A program made the position numbers and the translations under genes. The notes under the pieces were generated by a model, which did not search any database, had not been told where the DNA came from, and worked only from the letters and a program-made list of their open reading frames with translations. A stretch of DNA of 5,498 nucleotides from positions 1 to 5,498 of the forward strand of contig JAISQX010000002.1 of assembly GCA_031273965.1 (NCBI GenBank), in the 5' to 3' direction. Positions 1 through 5,498 of this stretch are shown here, one piece after another. Each line of letters starts with the position of its first letter. Within the stretch, counting starts at the first letter, position 1. Origin of the DNA: Clostridiales bacterium. Its GTDB lineage: Bacteria > Bacillota > Clostridia > Christensenellales > JAISNN01.

Positions 1-1
1 A

Positions 2-361
2 ATAAAAAAGGTCTTTGACGACGCTATAAATCTGTCGGGAGGCGAAACGCAAAAGCTTCTCTTGGCGCGAGCCTTGTACAAAAACGCTCCCATACTTATT
101 CTTGACGAGCCGACGGCGGCTCTTGACCCTATCGCCGAAAACGATATGTATTTGAGATACAATAATTTCACAAGCGGTAAAACGTCTTTCTTTATATCGC
201 ATAGGCTTTCTTCAACGCGTTTTTGCGACAGAATATTTTTCATTAAAGACGGCGGGATTTGGGAATCGGGCACACATGAAGAATTGATTGCTAAAAAGGG
301 CGAGTATTGGAAAATGTACGAGATACAAAGCTATTATTACAAAACGGGAAAAGAATTTTAG
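2..361 (+). CDS. ABC exporter half-transporter, C-terminal ATPase part (5' truncated by window)
   Basis: This is the last 119 residues of an ABC ATPase; the membrane domain, Walker A and Q-loop lie before the window. The visible part has, in order, the signature motif LSGGE (residues 11-15 of the fragment, with Glu in place of the usual Gln), Walker B ILILDEP with Asp35 and the catalytic Glu36, the D-loop ALD, and the H-loop ISHRLSS with His67. These show that the ATPase site is intact as far as visible. The C-terminus is closely similar to that of the next gene (matching ALYKxAP, DEPTAxLDP, SHRLSSxRFC and a terminal Tyr-rich tail), so the two are tandem paralogues, and in this family such pairs usually form a heterodimeric inner-membrane exporter. 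The stop TAG is followed by a 71-nt gap with no terminator, which suggests one operon. Substrate is unknown; exporters of peptides, lipids or drugs all look like this at the ATPase end. Confidence 0.93.
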   Translation: MKKVFDDAINLSGGETQKLLLARALYKNAPILILDEPTAALDPIAENDMYLRYNNFTSGKTSFFISHRLSSTRFCDRIFFIKDGGIWESGTHEELIAKKGEYWKMYEIQSYYYKTGKEF

Positions 362-417
362 GAACGGACGCGAAAAACGTTTGCAAGCGATTAAGACGGT
401 TTGTAAGCCTTATTTTT

Positions 418-423
418 GGGGAG
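418..423 (+). promoter_or_regulatory. Ribosome binding site fixing the start of the second ABC gene
   Basis: GGGGAG lies 9 nt before the ATG at 433. An in-frame ATG at 424 touches this site and is too close to use it, and the still longer frame open from 307 overlaps the end of the upstream gene, so 433 is the best start. Confidence 0.7.
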
Positions 424-432
424 ATGATATTT

Positions 433-2274
433 ATGTCAAAAAAACCGAATTTATTTAAGTTGTTTTTTCGAAGTATAAAAGAGGTGTTTATAATTTCTCC
501 GTTGTCTTTGCCGCTACAGATTTTGAACGCGGTTTTGAGATCGGCAAAGCCTTTTGTCAATATAATTTTTACCGCAAAAATAGTCGGGGAGTTGTTGGGC
601 GCCGGAGACGTCGGAACGCTTGTAAACTATGTGATATCGGCGGTTATTTTGAATCTGGCGATAGGTATAGCCTCAAGTATCACATCGACGCTTTCCGAAA
701 TAACCACGTACCCGAAAATGTATTTAGCCGAAAAGAACAAAGCCGCGATGAAACTTTTTTCGGTGGATTACGAAAAGCTTGAGGACAAAAAATTTGACGA
801 GAAGACGAGAAAATATAAGGAGAGTTTAAACGGCATAGGCAGTCATTTTGGATATTTTTCGTGGGCGGTAAGCAATATGTTCTTTGGGTTGACGTCTTTC
901 GGAGTGGCATTGAGCGTGCTTATTCCCTTGTTTACGGTAAGCTTCCAAAGCACTGGCGACAGCTTTATAGAATCTCCTTCTTTTGCTTTGTTGGTTTTTG
1001 GCGTGATGGCGCTTTTGATCGTCGGCGTTTTCTTTTTGAATAAACGCACCCAAAAGATGTATTTTAATCTAAAGGATCAATATTTGAATCTCAGTAAGAT
1101 ATTCGAATATTATCTGGAAACCGTGACCGACTACAAGAACGGCAAGGAAATAAGGATATTCGGCGAGCAGAATTTAATAGAAAAAGACGCGTCGCATCAT
1201 CTAATAGAAAAAGGCGTAAAAATCAGAAAAAAGACCGCGACGACGACGGGGCTTAATACGTCCGTAATAGCCGTAATCGGAGCGATTGCCGGATTTGCCG
1301 TGTATGCCTTTATAGGGCTTAAGGGACTTGTAAAAACTTTTCCCGTGGAAGACATCGTAATGTATACGGGAAGCTTTTTGATAATCGTCAGCGGGCTTAC
1401 GGAGATATTTACGCAAATAGGGGCGTTTGTGGAAATTTTACAGACGGTCGGATATTATTTCGATATTATCGACACGGAGAATCAGCGCGCCGGCGAGATG
1501 AAGACCGAAAGCGTGGACACCGAAAATCTAACCGTCGAATTTCAAAACGTCAGCTTTAAATACCCCGGCAGCGAAGCGTACGCGCTAAAGAATTTCAGTA
1601 TAAAAATCAATCCGAAAGAGCATCTTGCCATAGTTGGACAGAACGGTTCGGGAAAAACCACCTTTATAAAGCTTTTGACAAAGATGTATGACGATTACGA
1701 GGGTGAAATATTTGTGAACGGAATTAATATGAGAGAATACGATACGGACGACTACCGAAAAATTTTCGCCGTCGTTTTTCAGGATTATAAAATATTTTCG
1801 TTTAAGATTTCGGACAACATTACATGCGGCGGCGAGTACGACGAAAAAAAAATTTTCGAATGTATGGACGCGGCCGGCTTGGGTGCTCGGGTGAGTCGGC
1901 TTCCGCACGGTATAGATACGTATTTATATAAGGATTGCAACGACGACGGAGTGGAAATTTCCGGCGGAGAATCTCAAAAATTCGCGCTTGCGCGCGCGCT
2001 CTATAAGGACGCGCCCTTTATTATTCTCGACGAGCCGACGGCGTCGTTGGACCCCGTGGCGGAATACGAGCTTTATTCGAAATTTAACGGTTTAGTCGGA
2101 GACAAGACCGCGGTATATATATCGCACCGTTTGTCGTCGTGCCGCTTTTGCGAAAAAATCGCGGTGTTTGAAAAAGGCGCGTTGGTGCAATACGGAAAAC
2201 ATGAAGATCTTATCAAAGACGAAAAAAGCAAATATTTTGAGTTGTGGACGGCGCAAGCGCGGTATTACGTTTAG
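433..2274 (+). CDS. ABC transporter half-exporter (membrane domain fused to ATPase)
   Basis: The 613-residue protein has the standard layout of a bacterial ABC half-exporter: a hydrophobic membrane domain over about residues 15-345 with around six predicted helices, then an ATPase domain. A segment near residues 225-245 with NGKEIRIFG resembles the cytoplasmic coupling-helix region of type IV exporters. In the ATPase domain I see Walker A GQNGSGKT (402-409), the Q-loop Gln450 in VFQDY, the signature ISGGE (509-513), Walker B IILDEP with Asp533 and catalytic Glu534, the D-loop SLD ending at Asp540, and the H-loop His565 in ISHRLSS. All catalytic residues are present, so it is not a degenerate subunit. 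It lies 71 nt after a paralogous ABC gene and probably pairs with it to export an unknown substrate across the cytoplasmic membrane. No dedicated peptidase domain (such as C39) is present, so a bacteriocin-processing exporter is unlikely. Family is certain; substrate is not. Confidence 0.95.
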   Translation: MSKKPNLFKLFFRSIKEVFIISPLSLPLQILNAVLRSAKPFVNIIFTAKIVGELLGAGDVGTLVNYVISAVILNLAIGIASSITSTLSEITTYPKMYLAEKNKAAMKLFSVDYEKLEDKKFDEKTRKYKESLNGIGSHFGYFSWAVSNMFFGLTSFGVALSVLIPLFTVSFQSTGDSFIESPSFALLVFGVMALLIVGVFFLNKRTQKMYFNLKDQYLNLSKIFEYYLETVTDYKNGKEIRIFGEQNLIEKDASHHLIEKGVKIRKKTATTTGLNTSVIAVIGAIAGFAVYAFIGLKGLVKTFPVEDIVMYTGSFLIIVSGLTEIFTQIGAFVEILQTVGYYFDIIDTENQRAGEMKTESVDTENLTVEFQNVSFKYPGSEAYALKNFSIKINPKEHLAIVGQNGSGKTTFIKLLTKMYDDYEGEIFVNGINMREYDTDDYRKIFAVVFQDYKIFSFKISDNITCGGEYDEKKIFECMDAAGLGARVSRLPHGIDTYLYKDCNDDGVEISGGESQKFALARALYKDAPFIILDEPTASLDPVAEYELYSKFNGLVGDKTAVYISHRLSSCRFCEKIAVFEKGALVQYGKHEDLIKDEKSKYFELWTAQARYYV

Positions 2275-2276
2275 CG

Positions 2277-2282
2277 TATAAT
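2277..2282 (+). promoter_or_regulatory. Possible -10 element upstream of mntP
   Basis: A perfect TATAAT begins 2 nt after the ABC stop codon and 73 nt before the mntP start. No recognisable -35 sits 16-18 nt upstream and there is no TG extension, so this is a weak candidate. If used, mntP would have a leader of about 65 nt containing a 7-bp inverted repeat, ACTTTTG at 2298-2304 and CAAAAGT at 2315-2321, with a 10-nt loop. Confidence 0.22.
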
Positions 2283-2338
2283 TACGTCCGTGTGAGAACT
2301 TTTGAAGAGAAGAACAAAAGTGGGGTATTAGAGGATAG

Positions 2339-2345
2339 AGGAGGG
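2339..2345 (+). promoter_or_regulatory. Strong ribosome binding site of mntP
   Basis: AGGAGGG lies 9 nt before the ATG at 2355. It sets that ATG as the start; the frame is open upstream to 2244, but that extension overlaps the ABC gene and its sequence is not hydrophobic or MntP-like. Confidence 0.85.
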
Positions 2346-2354
2346 ACTTACGTT

Positions 2355-2948
2355 ATGGGAGATTGGTTGACGCTTTTTTTGCTTGCCGTAGGACTTTCCA
2401 TGGACGCATTCGCGGTTTCGTTGTGCAAAGGCTTGACGGTTAAAAAACCGGACTTTAAAAGGTTTGCGGTTGTGTCGGGTGTGTTTGCCGTTTTACAAGG
2501 GGTAATGCCGCTTCTCGGCTATCTGTTCGGCAGACTTTTTTTAAGTTATATAAACGATTATTTAGGGATTATTTCTTTTGGCATATTGCTCATAATAGGC
2601 GTTAAGATGATGTACGAGGGCGTAACGGAGTTAAGGAGCGAAGGCAAACGTGGAGGAGCGGGCAAAAGCGGCGAAGACGCGGAGGACAAGGCGTTTAAAG
2701 CGGCTTCGGTTCTGCTCCAAGGTATAGCTACCAGTATAGACGCGCTTGCGGTGGGAGTTTCGCTTTTGAATTTTTCGATAATAATATACGTGTCCGCTCC
2801 TGTAATCTCCATTATAACCTTTCCGATTTGTTTCGGCGGACTTTTTATCGGGTACAAATTCGGAGCCGCGCTAAAGGCAAAGAACGGCGTCGCCGATATT
2901 TTGGGCGGTATAATTTTGGCGGCGATAGGAGTTAGTTTTTTGTTTTAA
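2355..2948 (+). CDS. mntP: Manganese efflux pump MntP family
   Basis: The product is a 197-residue membrane protein, close to the 188 residues of E. coli MntP, that exports Mn(II) from the cytoplasm to protect against manganese excess. It shows the internal two-fold repeat of the family: GLSMDAFAVSL in helix 1 (Asp17) and ATSIDALAVGVSL in helix 4 (Asp129), the paired acidic motifs thought to bind the metal. Further family marks are QGVMPLLGYLFG (48-59) in helix 2, GVKMMYEG (82-89) in helix 3, a charged Gly/Lys-rich cytoplasmic loop (about 93-115), and a C-terminal ILGG-type helix (182-197), preceded by Asp181 where many homologues have Glu. Six transmembrane helices are expected. It follows the ABC gene by 80 nt with no terminator between, so read-through is possible. 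Regulation in this family is often by the Mn-sensing yybP-ykoY riboswitch or MntR; I see neither here. The family assignment is firm; the metal specificity is inferred from the family. Confidence 0.93.
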   Translation: MGDWLTLFLLAVGLSMDAFAVSLCKGLTVKKPDFKRFAVVSGVFAVLQGVMPLLGYLFGRLFLSYINDYLGIISFGILLIIGVKMMYEGVTELRSEGKRGGAGKSGEDAEDKAFKAASVLLQGIATSIDALAVGVSLLNFSIIIYVSAPVISIITFPICFGGLFIGYKFGAALKAKNGVADILGGIILAAIGVSFLF

Positions 2949-3108
2949 TATTTTATTTAATAAATTTAACTTCGTTTTTAATCTTTAAAGCATTTTACAT
3001 TTCATTTAAAAATCGCTTATGTTTTTCTAAAATCAAAAATGCGTAGACCGCGCGCTAAATAATAAAAAACCGCTTGTGTCTTATTCCCGTATATGGTATA
3101 ATATTAAA
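2949..3108 (+). other. AT-rich intergenic region between mntP and the peptidase gene
   Basis: This 160-nt gap is strongly AT-rich and has no gene. It holds no GC-rich hairpin with a T tract, so no clear mntP terminator can be named; the best inverted repeat is a pair of 7-nt arms (GCATTTT at 2990-2996, AAAATGC at 3036-3042) 39 nt apart, which may be chance. Its last part carries the promoter of the next gene. Confidence 0.6.
3074..3102 (+). promoter_or_regulatory. Extended -10 promoter of the peptidase-efp pair, probably leaderless
   Basis: TGGTATAAT (3094-3102) is a perfect -10 with the TG extension; TTGTGT (3074-3079) is a weak -35 at the ideal 17-nt spacing, as expected when an extended -10 is present. 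Transcription normally starts about 7 nt after the -10, which here is position 3109, the A of the gene's ATG. There is no Shine-Dalgarno sequence between the -10 and the ATG. This is read directly from the sequence; the start point itself is inferred. Confidence 0.75.
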
Positions 3109-4167
3109 ATGAAAAGACAAGCTTTGTTTTGTTCCGACGCTTTTGACGCGGCGATAGTCATTAGCGGAGTAAATAAATTTTATTTCACGGATTTTGTAAG
3201 CGAAAATTCTTATCTTTTACTATTCAAAGACGGTAAAGCTCTGTTTTTTTTGGACAAACGTTATACGGAGGAAGCGAGAGAATTTTTTGGAGACGGTATT
3301 GAGGTTTTTGATATTACAAGCCAAAATCCGTATGAGGCGGTAAAAGAAGTTTTGCAAAATAACGGCGTAAGACGATTGGGATACGAGGACGGTACGGTTT
3401 TACACTCGGAGTACGAAGCGCTCAAAACTTTGGGCGCGGAGCTTATGCCAGCGAGCGCAGATATTGACGGCTTACGTGGAATAAAAGACGAGAACGAGAC
3501 GTCCCGTATGCAACGCGCCGCGGAAATAGCAGACGCGGCATACCTGAATATCTTAAAAACCGTCAGAGAGGGCGTTACGGAAAAAGACGTTGCGGACGAA
3601 ATAATATACTTCATGCGAAGAGCGGGCGCGCAAGGGGCGTCCTTTGACCCCATAGTCGCTTTTAACGAAAACACCAGCCGTCCTCATCATATATATGGAC
3701 AAAAAAAACTTGTTAGGTCGTCCGTTGTAACCATAGACATCGGCGCGGTTTATAAGGGTTATTGTTCCGATATGACGCGGTCGTTCGTTTTTGGCAATTC
3801 GGCGGCGGACGGTTATGAAGACGTCTATGACGCAGTTTTATCCGCACAGACAGCCGCTTTGGAATTTTTAGCGGCAGGCAAAAGCTGTCAAGAGGCGGAT
3901 TTTGTCGCTCGCGGGATAATAGCCGAAAAAGGGTACGGAGGGTGTTTCACACATTCATTGGGGCACTCCGTCGGGTTGGAGATACATGAGGAGCCGAGGC
4001 TGTCGCAAAAGAGCGCCGATATACTAAAGCGCGGAAACGTCGTCACCGTAGAACCGGGAATATATATTGAAGGTTCGTACGGGGTAAGGATAGAAGATAT
4101 GGTTCGTATAGCGGACGACGGAATTATGAATTTTTGTAAGTCTGAAAAAAAATTATTGTATATATAG
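3109..4167 (+). CDS. M24-family Xaa-Pro peptidase (aminopeptidase P / YqhT-like)
   Basis: The 352-residue cytoplasmic metallopeptidase matches the length of Bacillus YqhT. An N-terminal creatinase-like domain (about 1-125, with FYFTDF near 27-32 and FLDKRYTEEA near 48-57) precedes the pita-bread catalytic domain. The five M24 metal ligands are all visible: Asp210 (TIDIGA), Asp221 (CSDMTR), His286 (LGHSVG), Glu315 (VEPG) and Glu329 (VRIED). Substrate-site histidines are present at 193-194 (RPHH), 282 and 293. Such enzymes bind two Mn or similar divalent ions and remove N-terminal residues next to proline. The start is ATG 3109: an in-frame GTG at 3076 lies inside the promoter, and the encoded extra 11 residues are not family-like. 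There is no ribosome binding site, in contrast to its neighbours. efp follows 61 nt later without a terminator, the same order as yqhT-efp in Bacillus subtilis, so they are likely one operon. Peptidase versus dipeptidase specificity cannot be settled from sequence alone. Confidence 0.92.
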   Translation: MKRQALFCSDAFDAAIVISGVNKFYFTDFVSENSYLLLFKDGKALFFLDKRYTEEAREFFGDGIEVFDITSQNPYEAVKEVLQNNGVRRLGYEDGTVLHSEYEALKTLGAELMPASADIDGLRGIKDENETSRMQRAAEIADAAYLNILKTVREGVTEKDVADEIIYFMRRAGAQGASFDPIVAFNENTSRPHHIYGQKKLVRSSVVTIDIGAVYKGYCSDMTRSFVFGNSAADGYEDVYDAVLSAQTAALEFLAAGKSCQEADFVARGIIAEKGYGGCFTHSLGHSVGLEIHEEPRLSQKSADILKRGNVVTVEPGIYIEGSYGVRIEDMVRIADDGIMNFCKSEKKLLYI

Positions 4168-4214
4168 AAATTAAATTAACGCGGTAAAATCAAAAATTAT
4201 TAAAATATAAATTT

Positions 4215-4219
4215 GGAGG
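4215..4219 (+). promoter_or_regulatory. Ribosome binding site of efp
   Basis: GGAGG sits 9 nt before the ATG at 4229 and confirms that start. A TAAAAT at 4185-4190 could be a -10, but no -35 accompanies it, so I do not call a separate efp promoter. Confidence 0.85.
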
Positions 4220-4228
4220 AATAAAAAA

Positions 4229-4795
4229 ATGGGATTTGTAACGGCGGGTGATTTTCGTAAAGGAATTACCTTTGAGATGGACGGCAACGTTATGGTAATC
4301 GTAGACTTTCAGCATGTCAAACCGGGAAAAGGCGCGGCATTCGTCAGGGCGAAGATAAAGAACGTCATAAGCGGCAGTATTATTGAGCGCACGTTTAATC
4401 CGTCTGATAAATTTGAACTTGCAATAATAGAGAGAAAGGAAATGCAATATCTGTATTCGGACGGCGGACTTTGTTATTTTATGGACCCCGAGACATACGA
4501 GCAAACGCCTTTAAATGAAAGTCAAGTAGAGAACGCGCTTTTATTTATAAAGGAAAACACAAACGCGACAATATCTTTTTATAAGGGAGCCGCGTTTCTC
4601 GTCGAACCGCCGAATTTTGTAGAGCTTGAGGTAACGGTGTGCGAGCCGGGCGCAAAGGGCGACACCGTGACCAATTCCACAAAACCCGCGACTCTTGAGA
4701 CGGGGCTTGTGATAAACGTACCTATGTTTGTCAATCAGGGCGACGTCATCAGAATCGACACCCGCGAAGGCGGAGAGTATATGGGCAGGGCGTAA
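4229..4795 (+). CDS. efp: Translation elongation factor P
   Basis: EF-P is a soluble tRNA-mimic that binds between the ribosomal P and E sites and restores peptide-bond formation at polyproline stalls. The 188-residue length fits the family (about 185). Three beta-barrel domains can be placed: an N-terminal KOW-like domain (about 3-63), a central OB domain (about 68-124) and a C-terminal OB domain (about 131-186) with NSTKPATLETG and the closing GDVIRIDTREGGEY. The first domain has the loop HVKPGKGAAF with Lys34 at its tip, the position that is modified in many bacteria (beta-lysylated in E. coli, 5-aminopentanolated at the matching lysine in B. subtilis). No modification enzyme is in the window; the PGKG loop form is the one typical of Bacillota. 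It lies directly after the Xaa-Pro peptidase gene, a conserved pairing, and before a hairpin terminator. Identification is secure. Confidence 0.98.
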   Translation: MGFVTAGDFRKGITFEMDGNVMVIVDFQHVKPGKGAAFVRAKIKNVISGSIIERTFNPSDKFELAIIERKEMQYLYSDGGLCYFMDPETYEQTPLNESQVENALLFIKENTNATISFYKGAAFLVEPPNFVELEVTVCEPGAKGDTVTNSTKPATLETGLVINVPMFVNQGDVIRIDTREGGEYMGRA

Positions 4796-4864
4796 AATTT
4801 CGAAGAAATTCGCATTGAGCGTAAAACCTTAGGATAAGCTTTGATATCGAACGCAAAAAAAAAG

Positions 4865-4908
4865 ATAATGCCTTTGTCGATAGCCCGCGAAGAGCATTAT
4901 ATTTTTTT
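4865..4908 (+). terminator. Rho-independent terminator after efp
   Basis: ATAATGC (4865-4871) pairs with GCATTAT (4894-4900); after a bulged A (4893) the stem continues with CTTTGT (4872-4877) against GCGAAG (4887-4892), two G-T wobbles included, leaving a 9-nt loop. ATTTTTTT follows (4901-4908). A run of nine A (4855-4863) before the stem mirrors the T tract and could lengthen the hairpin. It lies 69 nt after the efp stop. Confidence 0.72.
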
Positions 4909-4927
4909 ATAAAATACATCGGGACGC

Positions 4928-4957
4928 TTGATTGATACCGTATTATGCGTATATAAT
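4928..4957 (+). promoter_or_regulatory. Promoter of the ProB-like kinase gene
   Basis: TTGATT (4928-4933) and a perfect TATAAT (4952-4957) are 18 nt apart, a good match to a vegetative sigma promoter. It lies just after the efp terminator. Transcription would start near 4964, giving a leader of about 94 nt. I see no T-box or other riboswitch in that leader. Confidence 0.68.
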
Positions 4958-4965
4958 AAATACGG
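4938..4965. repeat. Inverted repeat around the -10 element, possible operator
   Basis: Two perfect 7-bp arms, CCGTATT (4938-4944) and AATACGG (4959-4965), enclose the -10 with a 14-nt gap, so the half-site centres are 21 bp apart, about two helical turns. A second dyad, TATTAT (4941-4946) with ATAATA (4953-4958), overlaps it with a slightly different centre. The position suits a repressor site, but the AT content makes chance possible. Confidence 0.4.
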
Positions 4966-5039
4966 ATATTCATCGTCATAACAAGCGACAAAAGAAATAG
5001 CGCGTGCAAAATTCTAAAAAAATGTATTGTGAGAGATTT

Positions 5040-5050
5040 AGGAGGAGGAG
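5040..5050 (+). promoter_or_regulatory. Very strong ribosome binding site of the kinase gene
   Basis: AGGAGGAGGAG holds three overlapping GGAG cores; the AGGAGG at 5043-5048 is 9 nt from the ATG at 5058. A run of six T separates it from the start codon. Confidence 0.85.
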
Positions 5051-5057
5051 TTTTTTC

Positions 5058-5498
5058 ATGAGCGGGACAATCGACCTTGTAATCAAGATAGGCTCAATGG
5101 CGCTTATCAACAAGGATTACAACGATATAAATTACAACGTGTTTTCGCGGCTTTCACGCGAACTCAAGCCGGGATATGCGTTGGTGTCAAGCGGCGCTAC
5201 GGAGGTAGGGCGGCTGGATTACATGAAGCGCAACGGCGCCGAGCTTTCAAAAGACGGGCGGACGTCCGATGAAATAAAGACCGATTATGCCGCGCAGGGG
5301 CAATCGGTACTTATGCAAAACTACAGACAGTTTATCGACAGCAAGTATAGCATAAGGCAAATACTCGTCGAGCATCAGCACTTTAACGACGAGGGCAAGA
5401 GGCGGCATCTAAAGGAGATGTTGCTCCGGTGTCCGTTGCAAAACGCCATACCAATAATAAATTATAACGACGCCGTATCCGATGAAGAGAACCGCAAG
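5058..5498 (+). CDS. ProB-like amino acid kinase (glutamate 5-kinase-like), 3' truncated by window
   Basis: The first 147 residues are visible; the frame is still open at the window end, so the stop lies beyond it. The fold is the amino acid kinase family: the N-terminal phosphate-binding LVIKIGS with Lys10, LVSSGATEVG (42-51) which matches the SSGAxxxG glutamate-binding loop of glutamate 5-kinase, QGQSVLMQNY (80-89) matching the GQxxLMxxY segment, RQILV (100-104), and PIINYNDAVS (132-141). Glutamate 5-kinase makes glutamyl-5-phosphate in the first step of proline synthesis. The match is to ProB rather than to UMP kinase or acetylglutamate kinase, which lack the SSGA loop. It is divergent: ProB normally has NEND where this protein has NYND (135-138), and the stretch 105-130 is unlike standard ProB. 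It could be a related kinase with another substrate. It has its own promoter and a strong ribosome binding site, with the start fixed by the latter. A downstream proA would favour proline synthesis. Confidence 0.72.
   Translation, partial: MSGTIDLVIKIGSMALINKDYNDINYNVFSRLSRELKPGYALVSSGATEVGRLDYMKRNGAELSKDGRTSDEIKTDYAAQGQSVLMQNYRQFIDSKYSIRQILVEHQHFNDEGKRRHLKEMLLRCPLQNAIPIINYNDAVSDEENRK

Noticed and set aside
104..118. Shared 15-nt stretch GACGAGCCGACGGCG in both ABC genes (also 2029-2043)
   Set aside because: It encodes the Walker B DEPTA motif in both paralogues, so it reflects common coding rather than a mobile repeat.
307..432. Longer start for the second ABC gene, open from 307
   Set aside because: It overlaps the end of the upstream ABC gene in another frame, has no ribosome binding site, and the extra residues do not look like an ABC N-terminus; ATG 433 has GGGGAG at proper spacing.
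291..560. Minus-strand open frames across the ABC, mntP, peptidase and efp genes (for example 291-560, 1585-1908, 3261-3674, 4190-4504)
   Set aside because: They lie antisense to well-supported genes, lack ribosome binding sites and have no recognisable protein motifs.
2990..3042. GCATTTT/AAAATGC inverted repeat in the gap after mntP as a structured RNA or terminator
   Set aside because: The arms are 39 nt apart in very AT-rich sequence with no T tract next to the 3' arm; chance is likely.
3076..3108. GTG start at 3076 for the peptidase
   Set aside because: It falls between the -35 and -10 of the promoter and adds 11 residues not expected in the family.
4796..4810. AATTTC-GAA-GAAATT hairpin immediately after the efp stop as terminator
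   Set aside because: Only 6 bp, mostly A-T, with no T tract after it; the hairpin at 4865-4908 is much better.
4868..4912. Small 14-codon frame starting at ATG 4868
   Set aside because: It sits inside the terminator hairpin and has no ribosome binding site.
4749..5009. Minus-strand frame of 86 codons over the efp end and following gap
   Set aside because: It crosses the efp 3' end, the terminator and the kinase promoter, and its translation has no recognisable motif.
4964..5057. Proline T-box or other riboswitch in the kinase leader
   Set aside because: The leader is only about 94 nt and shows no T-box motif, specifier stem or terminator/antiterminator pair.

Overview
The window is a 5.5 kb piece of a bacterial chromosome with five genes, all on the + strand, two of them cut by the window ends. 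Strong GGAGG-type ribosome binding sites, AT-rich gaps between coding regions of moderate GC, a tandem pair of Bacillota-type ABC half-exporters, and the order Xaa-Pro peptidase followed by elongation factor P (the yqhT-efp order of Bacillus and many Clostridia) point to a Gram-positive Bacillota, most likely an uncultured clostridial lineage. That placement is inference; the window has no rRNA or other direct marker.

Layout. Positions 2-361 hold the C-terminal part of an ABC exporter ATPase, followed by a complete paralogous half-exporter (433-2274). The two probably form one heterodimeric efflux pump of unknown substrate. After 80 nt comes a six-helix MntP-type manganese exporter (2355-2948) with no clear terminator before it, so it may be read through from the ABC genes. 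An AT-rich gap (2949-3108) ends in an extended -10 promoter placed so close to the next start codon that the mRNA is probably leaderless. That promoter drives an M24-family Xaa-Pro peptidase (3109-4167) and, 61 nt later, efp (4229-4795). A bulged hairpin with a T tract (4865-4908) looks like the terminator of this pair. A new promoter (4928-4957), whose -10 lies inside a dyad, leads to a strong ribosome binding site and the first 147 codons of a ProB-like amino acid kinase (5058-5498, running off the end).

How the genes fit together. The first half is membrane export (ABC pump plus Mn efflux). The second half has a proline theme: release of residues next to proline by the peptidase, relief of ribosome stalling at polyproline by EF-P, and a kinase related to the first enzyme of proline synthesis. 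The yqhT-efp pairing is known in other Bacillota; adding the kinase to the theme is inference, because the kinase is divergent and has its own promoter.

I see no mobile element, CRISPR array, tRNA, rRNA or convincing riboswitch, and no sign of a wholly new defence or mobile system. The most interesting signals are regulatory: the probable leaderless start of the peptidase gene, the dyad over the kinase promoter, and the absence of the usual Mn riboswitch before mntP.
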